DNA of 64,000 nucleotides, taken from assembly GCF_017591425.1 (NCBI RefSeq), contig NW_024466218.1, forward strand, positions 11,670,001 to 11,734,000, given 5' to 3'. Below the pieces are notes generated by a model. That model had not been told where the DNA came from. It saw only the letters and a program-made list of their open reading frames with translations, and searched no databases. A program made the translations under genes and the position numbers. This DNA is from Ochotona curzoniae. Lineage: Eukaryota > Chordata > Mammalia > Lagomorpha > Ochotonidae. Positions within the stretch are counted from its first letter, which is position 1; every line of letters starts with the position of its first letter. Below are positions 11,085-22,084 of this stretch, piece after piece.

Positions 11085-11275
11085 GAGCAGTGGGTAGGAT
11101 TTGAGCCTCCTGTGTAAATTGTGTTCTCTGACTAATTATAGGCAAGGCTTATCCTGCTAATTCCCCACCCACACAGGCAGCAAAGTGGGGAGTATTAACA
11201 GTGCTCCAGTTCACCACCTTGGGGTGGCAGGTGGACAGAGATGGTGCTCATATCTAGCACTTTTTCATTAGCTCT
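11085..11275 (+). repeat. Possible very degenerate C-type SINE
   Basis: Some order of the C-SINE survives: 'gagcagtgggtaggatttga', 'ttatcctgctaattccccac', 'caggcagcaaagtggggagt' and 'cttggggtggcaggtggaca'. No tail or duplication is visible and individual matches are weak, so this could be chance. Confidence 0.3.
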
Positions 11276-11914
11276 TTTGAAGGAAGTATGACATCTGTAC
11301 AAATAAACTTGTGTGTGTGTGTATTCACGTCTATTTGAAGAGCAATTAGAGAAAGCTATTTACTAAGAATAAAACATGTGAGTTCTAATACTTAAAATGA
11401 AACTAAAATATTTAGAAACATGGTTGATTCTATAGGGCAAAGGTAATAGCATTCTTAAACACTTTGCTGAAATGAACATAGTTTAAAGTCAGGGTGATAG
11501 GTGACAAGGCACGAAGTTGGATTTATTTCTGGGCAACTGTGAATGCTATCCGTGTTTACTGAAAGGGTCTCAAGCCATTTTCTCCATTTAAAAAAAAGGA
11601 AAAAGAGGGCCTAGTATAGTAGCCCGGTCTGTGGAAAACTCCAGAAGTCATTCTTTACCTGCCACATGTTCCCTTAGCTACTCCCACTCCAGTATCCTCA
11701 AATCTCCTTCACCATTCAATCTGCAGGACTTCCCATCCCTCCATCCCCACCTGGGGCATGGGGTGTCATGTCGCAGCCTGGAATTCTCTGCTTTCCCTAC
11801 TTACCTTAAAAAAAAAAAGTAACTATGCCAGCATACTGGTATAATTAACACAAAGTTGCCATTAACCAGCAGTGTAACACTTGCCTAGGTACAAGTAGGT
11901 TACCTATAACCTTA
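11276..11914. other. Unassigned non-coding stretch
   Basis: AT-rich and then C-rich DNA with an A10 run near 11809-11818. No element or exon was recognised. Confidence 0.5.
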
Positions 11915-12170
11915 TTTCTTTTAAAGCTTTTGTCATTTTTATTGAAAAGATTAGATTTACAGAGAGGCGGAGACAGAGGGAAAGATTCCTCCATCCACTG
12001 GTTCACTCCCCAGTGGCTACAAAGGAGCCAGGAGCTTCTTCTAGGTCTCCATGTAGGTGCAGAGTCCCAAGGCTTTGGGTCATCCTCTACTGCTTTCCCA
12101 GTCCACAAGCAAGGAGCTGGATGGGAAGTGGAGCACCAGGGCATGAACCGGTGCCCATAAGGAATACTTG
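11915..12170 (-). repeat. C-type SINE, head truncated or lost
   Basis: Antisense copy: 'tttttattgaaaagattaga', 'ttacagagaggcggagacag', 'ccactggttcactccccagt', 'tcttctaggtctccatgtag', 'tactgctttcccagtccaca' and 'gcaaggagctggatgggaag'. It ends about 25 bp after 'gaaccggtgcccataagg', so the most 5' part of the tRNA-like head is missing. The body is well conserved, which suggests a fairly recent 5'-truncated insertion. Confidence 0.88.
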
Positions 12171-13550
12171 TACTTGAAGGGGACACACAAGGTGGGAGCA
12201 TGTGTTCTGCTTGTTGTGTTTAACAATGTGTTCTGGAGCCATAGTTTCCAAAATCAAGGAAGGTTGTTGTCTGCCTGAAGCCACCCGCTCACCCCATCAG
12301 CTGGTTCTCAGTCTTTCGTTGGTGTCAGTCATGTGCCGGATGAGTCGGTGACTGCTGCTGGCTTCTGGTGATAATGATGGCTGACATAGTAGCAGCTACC
12401 ACTTCCACAGCCTTCAGCTCTGACCCTTGCCTGGGAGGCCCTCAGTGTTTCAGGGGAGGAGGTAGGCCTCTGGGGTGTACCTGTTTCTGAGAGTGGCATA
12501 GGCTGAGGTGGGGCTGGGCGTTCTGTGGGAGAGTGCAGGTGAGCATCTGTTGGTACTCTGCATAGTCCCATGTGTCCTTGTTCACAGGGAAGCCCTCCTG
12601 ATGACTGTGCTTACTCTGGATACACCCATTGTCTTGGAGTACACAGCCAAGCAATCAGCAAAGCTCAATAAAGAGGGAGCATAGTGGCTGCTGAGGTGGC
12701 CAAGGGCAACGGCAGGAAGAAGCTGATCCTGCTGGTAGATAGCAAGGGAAAAAAGCCTGACTTATAAGAAATTTCTCTGTGTGGAAGGATTTATTCACAC
12801 ATCATGAAAATTTAAATTAGATGATTCAGTCTGTCACTGAGGACAAATGGTCCCCTTCTAGCTTTGTTTCATTTGAGCTGTTTTATATGAGGCAATAAAT
12901 ACTTAATTGGTTGATATTTTAAAATGTGCCTGGTTGCAGTTTATCTATATTTAGCCTAAACCCAAGTAATGGTATAAGTTGTTTTCAACGGGATTAAAAT
13001 TACCAGCATGTTTCTGAAATTTTAAAACCACAGGGGTAGAGAGCATGCTGTTTCATCTTCATCTCAGACATTCTTGTGCTACAGACAGACCCTCTTAGTA
13101 AGGGTAAGATTGCTCCTTCCTGCACTGCCACATGCCCCAGGAGGGATGCTGACAAGTAGGCATCTGATTGAAGAGGGCTTGTGATCTGACTGTGTGTCTG
13201 TGCTGTCTGTATGGTATAACTCAATGGTCAGCTGGAAATAGATTCATTTTCCAAACACAATAAATCTCTCTGACTATCACAGAATGACTGCAGTTTCTTA
13301 ACCATTAATGAGTAAAAGTGAAATAGGCAAAGGGGGGTTGATGTCATTCAGGATGTAGGAGCAAGATGAAGCCCTCAACCTTGTTGTGGGTACTCTGTTC
13401 CCAGCCAGGAGCTGTGTCCCGGGCAGGACCCAGGGGACTGAGTGAACCATACTGCACTTGCTAGTATACCTCCCTCCTCAGCTTGTGGCTTAATAGCACT
13501 TGTCATACTTCAAGGGTAATTTTTGCTTACCAAGAATATGCCACAAAAAA
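12171..13550. other. Unassigned non-coding stretch
   Basis: No repeat or exon recognised. At 12690-12765 a short run has a codon-like look on the plus strand (gaggtggccaagggcaacgg region), but it is too short and lacks splice signals or a known match. Confidence 0.5.
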
Positions 13551-13900
13551 GAAAGTTGTATTTATTCACTTGAAAGAGTTACAGAAAAAGAAGCAGAGAC
13601 AGAGACAAATCTTCTAGCCACTGATTGACTCCCAGGATGGTTGTGACAGATAAGGCTGGGCCAGGCTAAAACCAGGACCCAGGAGCTTCTCCTGAAACCA
13701 GGACCCAGCCAGGAGCTTCAACTGGGTCTTCCACATGGTTAGCAGGGCCCCAAACACTTTGCCTGTGTTCCATTGCTTTTCCTAGGCTAGAAGCAGGGAG
13801 CTGGATTGAAAGTGAAGATGTTGAGATTTGGACTGGTACCCTTATGGTATGCCAGTGTTACTGGTGGTGGCGTTAGCCTCTGCCACAACAGTGGGACCAG
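13551..13900 (-). repeat. C-type SINE with internal tandem duplication
   Basis: Antisense copy: 'gttgtatttattcacttgaa', 'ttgtgacagataaggctggg', 'tgggtcttccacatggttag', 'tgcttttcctaggctagaag', 'cagggagctggattgaaagt' and the head end 'tctgccacaacagtgggacc'. The segment around 13670-13720 repeats 'accaggacccaggagcttct' as a second, slightly altered unit about 30 bp away, making the copy longer than usual. Confidence 0.85.
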
Positions 13901-14440
13901 AACATTTTGATGTATAACATTTCCCATCCGCTCTTCCTCAATTTTGTTTGCTTTCCCCTGACTTGGAACTCTGAGTGACGCTTTCCATGCAGTCTCTGAC
14001 AACTCCCTGAAATGCAGCTCTAACTGGTCTACGCCCACTTTCAGGCTACCCACCATCACCACCTTCAGCCAACCCAATATGCAAGTGCCTCTTGGTGTCA
14101 GCCCTCTTTCCTGTCCTCCACCTGCAGTGACTATCCTTCCCATGTCTCCTTTGCTTGACCGGTTTCCTTTCTCTGTTAAGATGCAGTTCAAAAATGAAAA
14201 ATCTGTTAAATTGTAATTCAAACTCCATGTCTCATTTGGATGGGAGGTACTGGAAGAAGCTTACACATATATATATACACATGGCTTTATTTCATGAGAC
14301 TGTGTATCGGGCTCTGGTTTCTGTAATCTTGTACTTTATCTTACATTTTCTTTTTTAAATCCTCTATGATACAGTTCCTTAGGCTCAGGGATGTTCCCTG
14401 AGCTCGTGAGGAATTGTTAAGAAAGGAGGATGATGGAGAG
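13901..14440. other. Unassigned non-coding stretch
   Basis: No element recognised. The 144-codon minus-strand frame at 13787-14221 overlaps the neighbouring SINE and resembles no known protein. Confidence 0.5.
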
Positions 14441-14699
14441 TTATGGGTATACACTGAGTTAAGCCTGCCAGTTGGAGTCCTGACTACTCTGCTTCTCATC
14501 TAGCTCCTTGCTAATATGCCTGACAGGGCAGTAAATGATGGCCCAAGTGCTTGGACTCATGTCGTTCAAGTGGGAGACCTGGATGCAGCTTCCGGCTTTG
14601 GCCTGGCACAGCCCTGGCTGTTGCAACAATAGAAGAAACTCCCTTCATCTGTCCCCCACCCCCATAACTTTGCCTTTTAAATAAATCATAAAACAAAAG
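14441..14699 (+). repeat. C-type tRNA-derived SINE (older copy)
   Basis: Plus-oriented copy: 'tctagctccttgctaatatg', 'gggcagtaaatgatggccca', 'agtgcttggactcatgtcg', 'caagtgggagacctggatgc' and 'gcttccggctttggcctggc', and a tail 'ttaaataaatcataaaac'. The 5' head is diverged. Confidence 0.85.
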
Positions 14700-15489
14700 G
14701 AGAGTGACAAATATGGAACCATTAACTAACATCCCCCATCCCCCACCGCCAGCTAGCTGGAAAGCAATTAAGCCACTCAGTAAATGAATTGCCTTAGAGA
14801 AGATTATAATGTTGGCATTAATTTTTTTTACTGACTTTTAATTTCCTTGAAATGCATCTAATCAACCAGTACTATTATTTTGAATACTTGCTTGTTTTGT
14901 AGAGTTGTTTTTCTTCTTAAATAGTTACCACCAATTCAAGAAATTGAGCATGAAAATGTTATTTTTGACAAACAGGAAAGCCTTGGCATGCTAATTCATA
15001 TAATTATGCATGTTGTAGGAGAAAGTGATGTTCTCTGGTTTTTCCCACCAAAAATGGCACTTGTTAGTTTTCAACTCTGTGATTTATGGGTACCCTGGCT
15101 CCTGCTGATGGGTTGCCACTGGAATTGGGGGATGCTGTGCCTGCAGTCTATGCAGACAGATGTAGCAGTAGCTGATGAGCTTGTGAGTGGTGGTGGCCAT
15201 CTCCAGAAATAGAAGCTCATACCAGCTTTAACTTCTCATGTACTAACAGACTGGCATCCAGAATGTTTGTCTAATTCCAAGCAAAGATTGAGGGAGGGGC
15301 AGTTTGAACTAAATGCCTTATTCTGGGTTGCAGTTTTGTAGAAAGTGTATATTTTGCTCTTGCAAAAACCAATTGGAGAGATTCCCACCTTTGTTTAAAT
15401 GCTTTGTACCCAAGCATTAGGTCATGTGAGGTTTGGGTTACTACTGTAAGACCGAGGCAGCAAGGGGTGGAGGTTGGATTCATGATAGA

Positions 15490-15492
<3 letters not shown>
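14700..15492. other. Unassigned non-coding stretch
   Basis: AT-rich DNA without an identifiable element or exon, running up to the GT microsatellite. Confidence 0.5.

Positions 15493-15542
<50 letters not shown>
15493..15542. repeat. (GT)n microsatellite, 25 units
   Basis: Uninterrupted alternating GT over 50 bp. Pure tracts of this length are usually polymorphic in length and can adopt Z-form. On the minus strand it produces a spurious His/Thr-repeat open frame (15271-15642), which should not be read as a gene. Confidence 0.99.
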
Positions 15543-15544
<2 letters not shown>

Positions 15545-16640
15545 GGCATGTGGTGAAGGTTTTGCTTTTGTGGCAAAGTGTTTACTTTGGTTACCCAAAT
15601 TTTTCTGCCTGATGCAAGTTGAGCCCTTTTGTCAGAATCCACATTCTCTGGCTAAATGGGAATTCCATTTTTAAAAAGAAATAGGACTAAAACAGTGATG
15701 TGAGAGTGCATGCTCGTTGTTAGTAAGAAAGGAAAGGTGGAAAACACATAAGGCTCCTAGAAGGACTTGAAATGTTAAAATGAAGAGCTGTTTGCCTGCA
15801 AGTCTGGCTGTAAACAACTTAAATTCTTACCCAGTATCAAGTTCAAGGAAAATGTAAAAGTTTGCACTCAAAGGAATTTAAAAATAATTATAATGCTGTT
15901 TTCCCAAAGAATACTTTTGAAGTCTGACTTTCTAGCTGTGCAGGCCTAAGGAACTGTTACTTTTAACCATTTGGTACTGTTCTATTGTTGACTGTCAAGT
16001 TCAAGTGGAGGCCTCCTGGACAGCTGGTGACCAGGGCAGCTGTAGTGACCCAGCTCAAGTGTGCCCCTCCCAGGGGTGGAGCTCCCAATTTAGCTGCTGG
16101 GTTTGGGCATCAAAATGCCACAGCCCAGCAATCTGAGCTCTCACTTTCTGTTTAAATGAAAAGGCAGATGCTTCACATATGTTTTCACCAATTGATATAA
16201 ACCATGGAAGGAAAGAATGCCGGTGGTCGAGAGGAGCCCTGTAGCAACTTGTTACTTGTCATTTTTAGGCCTGCAGCAAGAGCAGATGCAGAAAGCAGCC
16301 TGCACCTGTGCTGACACTGGGCGGAGAGCAAGCCATGCTCTTTCAAGTGCCTGAGTAATGGGTGAATGGGGCATCTAAAAATAGTGAGTGTGTCTGATGG
16401 ACCCCAGGGATGTGAGGGCTTCCTGGGACCAGCATTTTCCCATGTGGCCAGGGAGGAACATGACTAAGGGCAAGGGAGGGGAGTACACACTCCCTTGCCT
16501 TCCTTTCTGTATCAAGGTGAACAGATGCCAGAGTGCCCGGAATGAGCTCACTGAGGAATGTTAGCTCTAGAGCAGAGTCTTCTGGGGAGACCTAAAACGA
16601 AGGCTGAGAAAATGTCAGTCAAATGTCAAAGATCTTGCCC
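15543..16640. other. Unassigned non-coding stretch
   Basis: I see no exon or known repeat. GC content rises at 16000-16500. Confidence 0.5.
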
Positions 16641-16644
16641 CATG

Positions 16645-17275
16645 GTTCACAATAGACTGGTTCACCCCAACTAGGCTGCAGTTCCCGCTGGTTTGCATGA
16701 GGATATGAAGTGGGCAGGATCAGGTTGGACTATAACACCCATCAGTTTGCGTGGAAGACAGGGCTGGAAACAGAACTGGGAAACAGAACTGACCCAGCAA
16801 TTGCAACCACCAGCTTGTGCATAAACTGATTAGGGTGACGGACTGTGCTAGACCCTGTACTCGCAAGCACACAACAATCAGGTCTGGGATCACCTCAGAT
16901 GAAGTTTCTCTGGGGATCTCCTTCTCTGGGGATCCCTGCAACTGAACTGCTGATCTCAGAACCCCAAGCATGAAGAGATTATTCAGCCAATGGATTCTGA
17001 AGAGATTTCATCTGCTTGGAGCAGCAAGATTGGCAGCAATTCAGAACTGTTGAACTATCAAAACTGCATGAGCAGCACCCTCAGAGCATGCCCCAATTTG
17101 AGAATCTGGGATGGGTGGGAGGCTGGGTGGGGCTTTTCCCTTTATTTCTTCTCTTATCCCACATACAGAAAAAAAATATTAATGCAGAAACAATGATCTA
17201 ACCCACTTTCTTGTAGCCCTTTGTGCCCTAATCAACTATATAAAGATTATCAAAATAAAAGAATTTTTAAAAATG
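16645..17275 (+). mobile_element. Probable lagomorph L1 3' UTR fragment
   Basis: This is a continuous block unlike its neighbours, ending in 'atcaactatataaagattat', an AATAAAAG poly-A-signal-like motif and an A/T-rich tail (about 17250-17275), as expected for the 3' end of a plus-strand retroposon. I recognise the text as resembling rabbit L1 3' UTR sequence, but from memory only. Inside it are small tandem duplications: ggaaacagaact occurs twice at about 16767-16793, and tctctggggatc twice at about 16908-16936. No ORF2 sequence precedes it. Confidence 0.5.
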
Positions 17276-17407
17276 AATTGCAAGACTGCAGCCATATAGA
17301 ATTGCATATATTATAAGAAATTACACCAGATACTATGTTGTAAAAAGTCATCTCTACATTTAAGGTTGATGCCAGTGATGGGACTAACAGCCTCTGCTTT
17401 CCCTGCA

Positions 17408-17737
17408 TTTTTTTTTAAGATTTATTTTTATTATTTTGTTTATTGGAAAGGCGGATATACAGAGAGGAGAGACAGAGAGGAAGATCTTCTGTCCGATGAT
17501 TCACTCCCCAAGTGAGCGCAACGGCCGATACTATGCTGATCCGAGGCCAGGAGCCTCTTCTGGGTCTCCCACGCGGGTGCAGGGTCCCAAAGCTTTGGGC
17601 CGTCCTCGACTGCTTTCCCAGGCCACAGGCAGGGAGCTGGAAGGGAAGCGGGGCTGCCGGGATAGAACCGGCGCCCATATGGGATCCCGGGCGTGCAAGG
17701 CGAGGACCTTAACCACTTGCGCCACCATGCCGGGCCC
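17408..17737 (-). repeat. Young full-length C-type SINE
   Basis: Among the best preserved copies: 'gtttattggaaaggcggata', 'tacagagaggagagacagag', 'tcactccccaagtgagcgca', 'tcttctgggtctcccacgcg', 'actgctttcccaggccacag', a recognisable B box on the minus strand (GGTTCTATCCC), the CCCATATGGG motif, and a complete head ending 'gccaccatgccgggccc'. It retains several CpGs, which supports youth. Its right edge abuts an 18-bp inverted copy of its own tail sequence (see findings). Confidence 0.95.
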
Positions 17738-17738
17738 T

Positions 17739-17756
17739 AAAAATAAATCTTAAAAA
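17739..17756. repeat. Inverted repeat of the SINE tail
   Basis: These 18 bp are the exact reverse complement of 17412-17429 at the other end of the adjoining SINE. The sequence is what the tail of a plus-oriented C-SINE looks like, yet no plus-oriented SINE body lies beside it. Confidence 0.9.
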
Positions 17757-18358
17757 CAAAACTCTCCACCTCCTGAAGCACCAATCCTTATTCTGCTGAT
17801 TTTTAAATCATAGGTAATATTTTTTCTTCTGACAAGAGTACTATACATTGTGATAAAAAATTTTGCCAAGTTTATTAAGTTAAGGCACATTTTGGAAATC
17901 TTGTTGGAGACCAGTTTGGGATGCTTAGAATGAGACATGAGCATGTGTGGGAAAGGACGCTGGAAATGGGGAGAGCTGTTTTTGGCACAGCTGAACTTAG
18001 GTCCATGTGGTTTTGACTGCTGGACAAGTCTGAATAGCTAGGTCATTTGTAGCATCTCCCCAGCATGAGTCTGGTAGGACTTCCTAGACCCGGAGAGTAG
18101 AATGAGAGTGGATCCTGAGCATGTGCTTAGAGCCACTTGCCTCATGGCTGTGGCCACATTGGGAGTGCGCTGTCGCTATTTCAGTGTGTTGAGTTATATT
18201 GCCTTAGACCAAGAACACTAGAAGGACAATGGTGTGTGGTGAGCCAGTACAGAGTGGTGAGGCCCTATGACAACACACGCTTCTGAAGGAGGGAGACACA
18301 CCTGGCAACATGGGAACAGGAAGGAGACATAATGGCAGGATCTCACATCAATGTCCTT
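17757..18358. other. Unassigned non-coding stretch
   Basis: No element or exon recognised. Confidence 0.5.
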
Positions 18359-18708
18359 GACACATGGTTTTTTTTTTTTTAAAAGATTTATTTATTTATT
18401 GGAAAGTCAGATATACAGAGAGGAGGAGAGACAGAGAGGAAGATCTTCCGTCCAATAATTCACTCCCCAAGTGAGCGCAACAGCTGATGCTATGCCAATC
18501 CAAAGCCAGGAGCCTCTTCCGGGTCTCCCACGCAGGTGCAGGGTCCCAAAGCTTTGGGCTGTCCTCGACTGTTTTCCCAGGCCACAAGCAGGAAGCTGGA
18601 AGGGAAATGGAGCTGCTGGGATTAGAACTGGCACCCATATGGGATCTCGGGCGCATTCAGGGTGAGCACTTTAGCCGCTAGGCCACAGTGCCAGGCCCGA
18701 CACATGGG
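18359..18708 (-). repeat. Young C-type SINE with target-site duplication
   Basis: The SINE body spans about 18368-18698, antisense, with a T14 tail complement, 'attggaaagtcagatataca', 'tcactccccaagtgagcgca', 'ttccgggtctcccacgcagg', CCCATATGGG and a complete head. It is bounded by gacacatgg at 18359-18367 and 18699-18707, which continues into T-rich DNA on both sides with one mismatch. This is a 9-bp or longer duplication typical of L1-machinery insertion. Confidence 0.95.
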
Positions 18709-19369
18709 TTTTTATGAACAGGTGTGGAATGAATCCAGTGGTTTAGAATGACAGATCCCCACTCTCAGTGTTCCTGATCCTGCTGAAGTTTGTCACAGTG
18801 ATTACCACCTTATCTTACACACTCAGTCTGGCATAACACTTTTGTTGAGAAAGCCAGTGTGTATGACATGCCTGCCTTGTTGGGGAATAGTGTGAGCACA
18901 ACACAGATTTCACATTTGTGAAACTCTGGGTCAGAGCAGGAACTGCACCGTGCTGATTCAAGCCACGCAAGAATACCCAGAAGGCACACCTTCAGGCGCC
19001 TCACTTGCTGCCTCTGTTCTGGTCTTGTTTTCTGGGCCACTTCTGTGGAGCTTCCGTTGCAGTGATCCCTGATGCTGCCCTGGCCCTCCCAGGCTTGCTG
19101 AGCAGCAGTGCTTCTGATGCCCTCTCCCCTGAGCACACTGAGGGTTTTTCACAGTGAATTGTTCCACTTATCATAGTAATGACATATTCCTAAGTCTGTG
19201 TGTATATAGCTGGGCCAACATTCTTAACCACTTCCATTCCTTCCCCCCTGCAACCCCCATATCCCTTTAGGTCTCAACTGTGAGATTTTTGCATAGTCTG
19301 ATTTTTAGGAATACATGCATTATGTCACAACAAAGCTGATTCACTGAGACCAGGTGACTCACTATGTTC

Positions 19370-19687
19370 ATTGTTCATTGTGTTTTTGAAAAGGTTTCAT
19401 GTATTTATTTGAAAGGGAGGAAAGAGTGGGAAAGAGATAGATGAAATCTTCAGGCTGCTGGTTCACTCTCCAGATGGTCACAATGGGCCAGGATTAAGCC
19501 AAAAGCCAGGAACTCCATCTGGATTTCCTAACTGGGTGGCAAGTGCTTTCCCAGGTACGTTAACAGGGAGCTGAATTGGAAGGAGAATAGCCTGGATTTC
19601 AGTTGCTACTCCCATTTGGGATACTGGCATTGTAGGCAGCCCCTTAACCTGCTGTGTGACGAGTCTGGCACTGATTGTTCATTGTTT
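19370..19687 (-). repeat. C-type SINE with target-site duplication
   Basis: The antisense body (about 19384-19673) carries 'catgtatttatttgaaaggg', 'gctggttcactctccagatg', 'tgctttcccaggtacgttaa', 'cagggagctgaattggaagg' and a degraded head. attgttcattgt is present at 19370-19381 and again at 19674-19685. The duplication survives although the body is diverged, so the insertion is of middle age. Confidence 0.9.
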
Positions 19688-19691
19688 AGTT

Positions 19692-19830
19692 CCCACTCTT
19701 ACTAGAATGCCAGTCCATGGGGGCAGTGAGTTTTAGTCACTGGCTTCTGTGTATTCCTGGCACCTAGAAAGAGTTTGGCATGGAGTAGAGGATCAACAAT
19801 TATTTGTTGAATGAATGAATCATCAAATCT
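19692..19830 (+). mobile_element. L2 (LINE-2) 3' end
   Basis: The characteristic terminal block of L2 is present in order: 'actagaatgccagtccatgg', 'gggcagtgagttttagtcac', 'tattcctggcacctagaaag', 'agtttggcatggagtagagg' and 'caattatttgttgaatgaat'. It is an ancient fragment with no coding capacity, lying just beyond the SINE at 19370-19687. Confidence 0.8.
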
Positions 19831-20384
19831 TTTACTGGAAATAATTTTCTGGCCATATTCTGTTATAGTGGTTCTATTAAAAAATGATTACTACAGCTAG
19901 GAGATAGACTGTAATGATTGAATTGGCAAGTGCATCTGGCTCTTCAGCTAACAGCTTGTCATGGGCAGGCAGGAATAGAAATGTAGAATGTGGGTCACAC
20001 AGATTTTTATAATGTGAATTTGTCTAATTTGCATTCTATCAATACATAAAAAGTCAACCGAAAGGAAAAACAGTCGGAGAAACAGTAAAAGTGGTCAAAC
20101 CCATGAATGTGTAGTTATGTTCATTTTGTGAAATTAGTGAAAGAAGAGATTATAATGATAAAGCTTGCCTCCGAAGTAATTAATATGTGCTATTGGAAGC
20201 TTAGACAATTCAGAAAGATGGTATTTTGGTCAGTTGTTGGGAAGGATGTCTAATGTTATTAAACCTGAATATTTAACATAGGTTTGAATGATTGGAGTAC
20301 AGTGAGGGCATATATTGAATGTGTACATATAGCTTAGTTAGAATTAGTCATGTCTGTATACACATACTGTTGCCCATTTTGTAT
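19831..20384. other. Unassigned AT-rich stretch
   Basis: No exon or identifiable repeat. Confidence 0.5.
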
Positions 20385-20745
20385 TCTTTACCAGAATACC
20401 CCAGACTGAATGATTTATAAGAAAATGAGTTTTGTCCTGGAGACTGGAAAGTACAAAATTGAGGGGCCCATATCTGGCAAGGGCCTTTGTGCTGCCTCCT
20501 TACCTGGCCGATGGTGGGAGGGTGCGAGAGTAGGGGAGAGATGCAGCGAGAAGAAGCCGACCTTGCCTTTGTAACAGATCCACTGACAAGATCATCCATC
20601 CCCAAGATAGCAACCTCAGTATGTTCATGAGGGCAAAGATACGGTGGAGTCCTATTTACTGGGCATACTTCCAACACTGTTGTATTAGGAGTTAGGCTTC
20701 TAGCCCAGAAACTCAAAGGGTCACCTTCAAAGCACAGCAGCACCC
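20385..20745 (-). mobile_element. MLT1-type (ERVL-MaLR) LTR relic, antisense
   Basis: The complement of a MaLR LTR is recognisable in order: 'accagaataccccagactga', 'atgatttataagaaaatgag', 'ctggagactggaaagtacaa', 'atctggcaagggcctttgtg', 'gtatgttcatgagggcaaag', 'tactgggcatacttccaaca' and 'gtattaggagttaggcttct'. It is heavily diverged and solitary, with no internal region. The 131-codon minus frame inside it is an accident of the relic. Confidence 0.65.
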
Positions 20746-20771
20746 ATGCATATCTACATGCCAGTGTGTGT

Positions 20772-20960
20772 TACAGCTCCCACAAGCACTTGATGCACGT
20801 TATGTGATTTCATTCTCACAGTAGCCCTACATTTAAATGATAATGCTTTCCCATCTTCCAGATGAGGAAACTGAGACATGGAAGATCCAGGCATCTTGGT
20901 AAGAAGGATACACCTGTTAAATGATGAGCCTGGGGTAATAGATGCAAAGTCTGTTGTGCC
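20772..20960 (-). repeat. MIR SINE relic
   Basis: Antisense MIR: 'cacgttatgtgatttcattc', 'tcacagtagccctacattta', 'ttcccatcttccagatgagg' and 'aaactgagacatggaagatc', then a degraded 5' part. The 'gatgaggaaactgagac' core is particularly clear. Confidence 0.8.
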
Positions 20961-21190
20961 TGTGTAAATTGTGAGCTCTAGGAGAGGTCCTGATGATGTT
21001 AATGGGAAGACCCATCTTGTTCATTCCAAGGAGTGATGGAATTGTAAGTGAAAAAGAGTGTACTGGCACCCAGGTGAGCACAATGCAAGGAATGGTGGAG
21101 GCCGAGAAAACAAGTATCCAACTGTTTTAGATGGTGGCTCCCCATCCATTGATTTAGGTCTTTAGAGGGAGCCAAAACTATTCTGTGCAC

Positions 21191-21200
21191 TGGGCAGGTC

Positions 21201-21239
<39 letters not shown>

Positions 21240-21406
21240 TGTTGCTTACACTGTATTGTGTAGTACAGTTTTATAGGCGCTGGGGATTCCCCCCACCCCT
21301 CCCCATACCCCTCCCCCCATGGTGGATTCCTCCACCTTGTTGCATAACCATAGTTCAAGTTCAGTTGAGATTCATTGCTTGCAAACACATTGGGCAGGTC
21401 AGTTTT
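21191..21406 (-). mobile_element. Short young L1 3' end insertion with TSD
   Basis: The 16-bp sequence tgggcaggtcagtttt occurs at 21191-21206 and 21391-21406. Between the copies lie a run of 35 T (21203-21237) and about 150 bp including 'gtacagttttataggcgctg', which resembles the L1 3' end segments at 30.09, 49.36 and 58.45 kb ('gatacagttccatagg' types). This is a severely 5'-truncated antisense L1 copy with a long pure A tail, so recent. Confidence 0.85.
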
Positions 21407-22084
21407 ATCCCCTGTATTGATAAGCAGTGACTTTGGGGTCTGGATGGTGTGGTCCTCTCTTAGCTTTATTAATATCCTAAGGTTGGTTCTGTTGCTTGTT
21501 TTAATTTTTTGTAAAACTCCAAAAATATGCTCAAAGTGATGCAATAAGTGGCTCTATTTAGATGCGGCCCGCCACCTAGCTGGGTAGGAATTATTTTTCA
21601 GAAATGAGGGCAAAACAAAAAACAAAAACAAAAGTGGGACTGTTAGAATTTGAACCCAGGACTGTCTTGACAACAGTTGATATTTTTTCTATGACCCACA
21701 AAGCATGTTGAATGAGCTGTGAGAGGAGATATAATGTAGACATGATTAAGAGACCAAAAGTTTTCATAAAAAGTGCTCTGAGAAAACTGGAGATCTTATG
21801 TTTAGGAGAAAAACAGTTAAAATCTATAGCAGTCAGTCACAGTGTACAAAAGGTGTGGACTTGAACTCTGGTTACCGAGAGGACGGAGATCACACTGTCT
21901 GCACATGACTTCTCAAAATCTGATCTGATCCTGCTGCTTTCCTGCCAAAAACTCATCCTCCGTCTCTGCTTTCTAGTGCCTGCAGGGCATCAGTCTTGCC
22001 ATGTCTTCTGTACCTTCCCAGGCCACTCTTCATCAGCAACCCTCTCCAGAGCAGCATGCTCCCTGTATGTTTGCCTGTTAAAAT
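21407..22084. other. Unassigned stretch with a possible MIR trace
   Basis: At 21588-21700 a weak antisense MIR-like order is seen ('tttttcagaaatgagggcaa', 'gttagaatttgaacccagga'). Otherwise no feature was recognised. Confidence 0.35.

Noticed and set aside
12690..12765. Short codon-like stretch resembling a processed pseudogene
   Set aside because: Only about 25 codons look plausible, I could not match them to a protein, and there is no tail or duplication.
15271..15642. Minus-strand frame with a His/Thr repeat
   Set aside because: The repeat is just the translated GT microsatellite.
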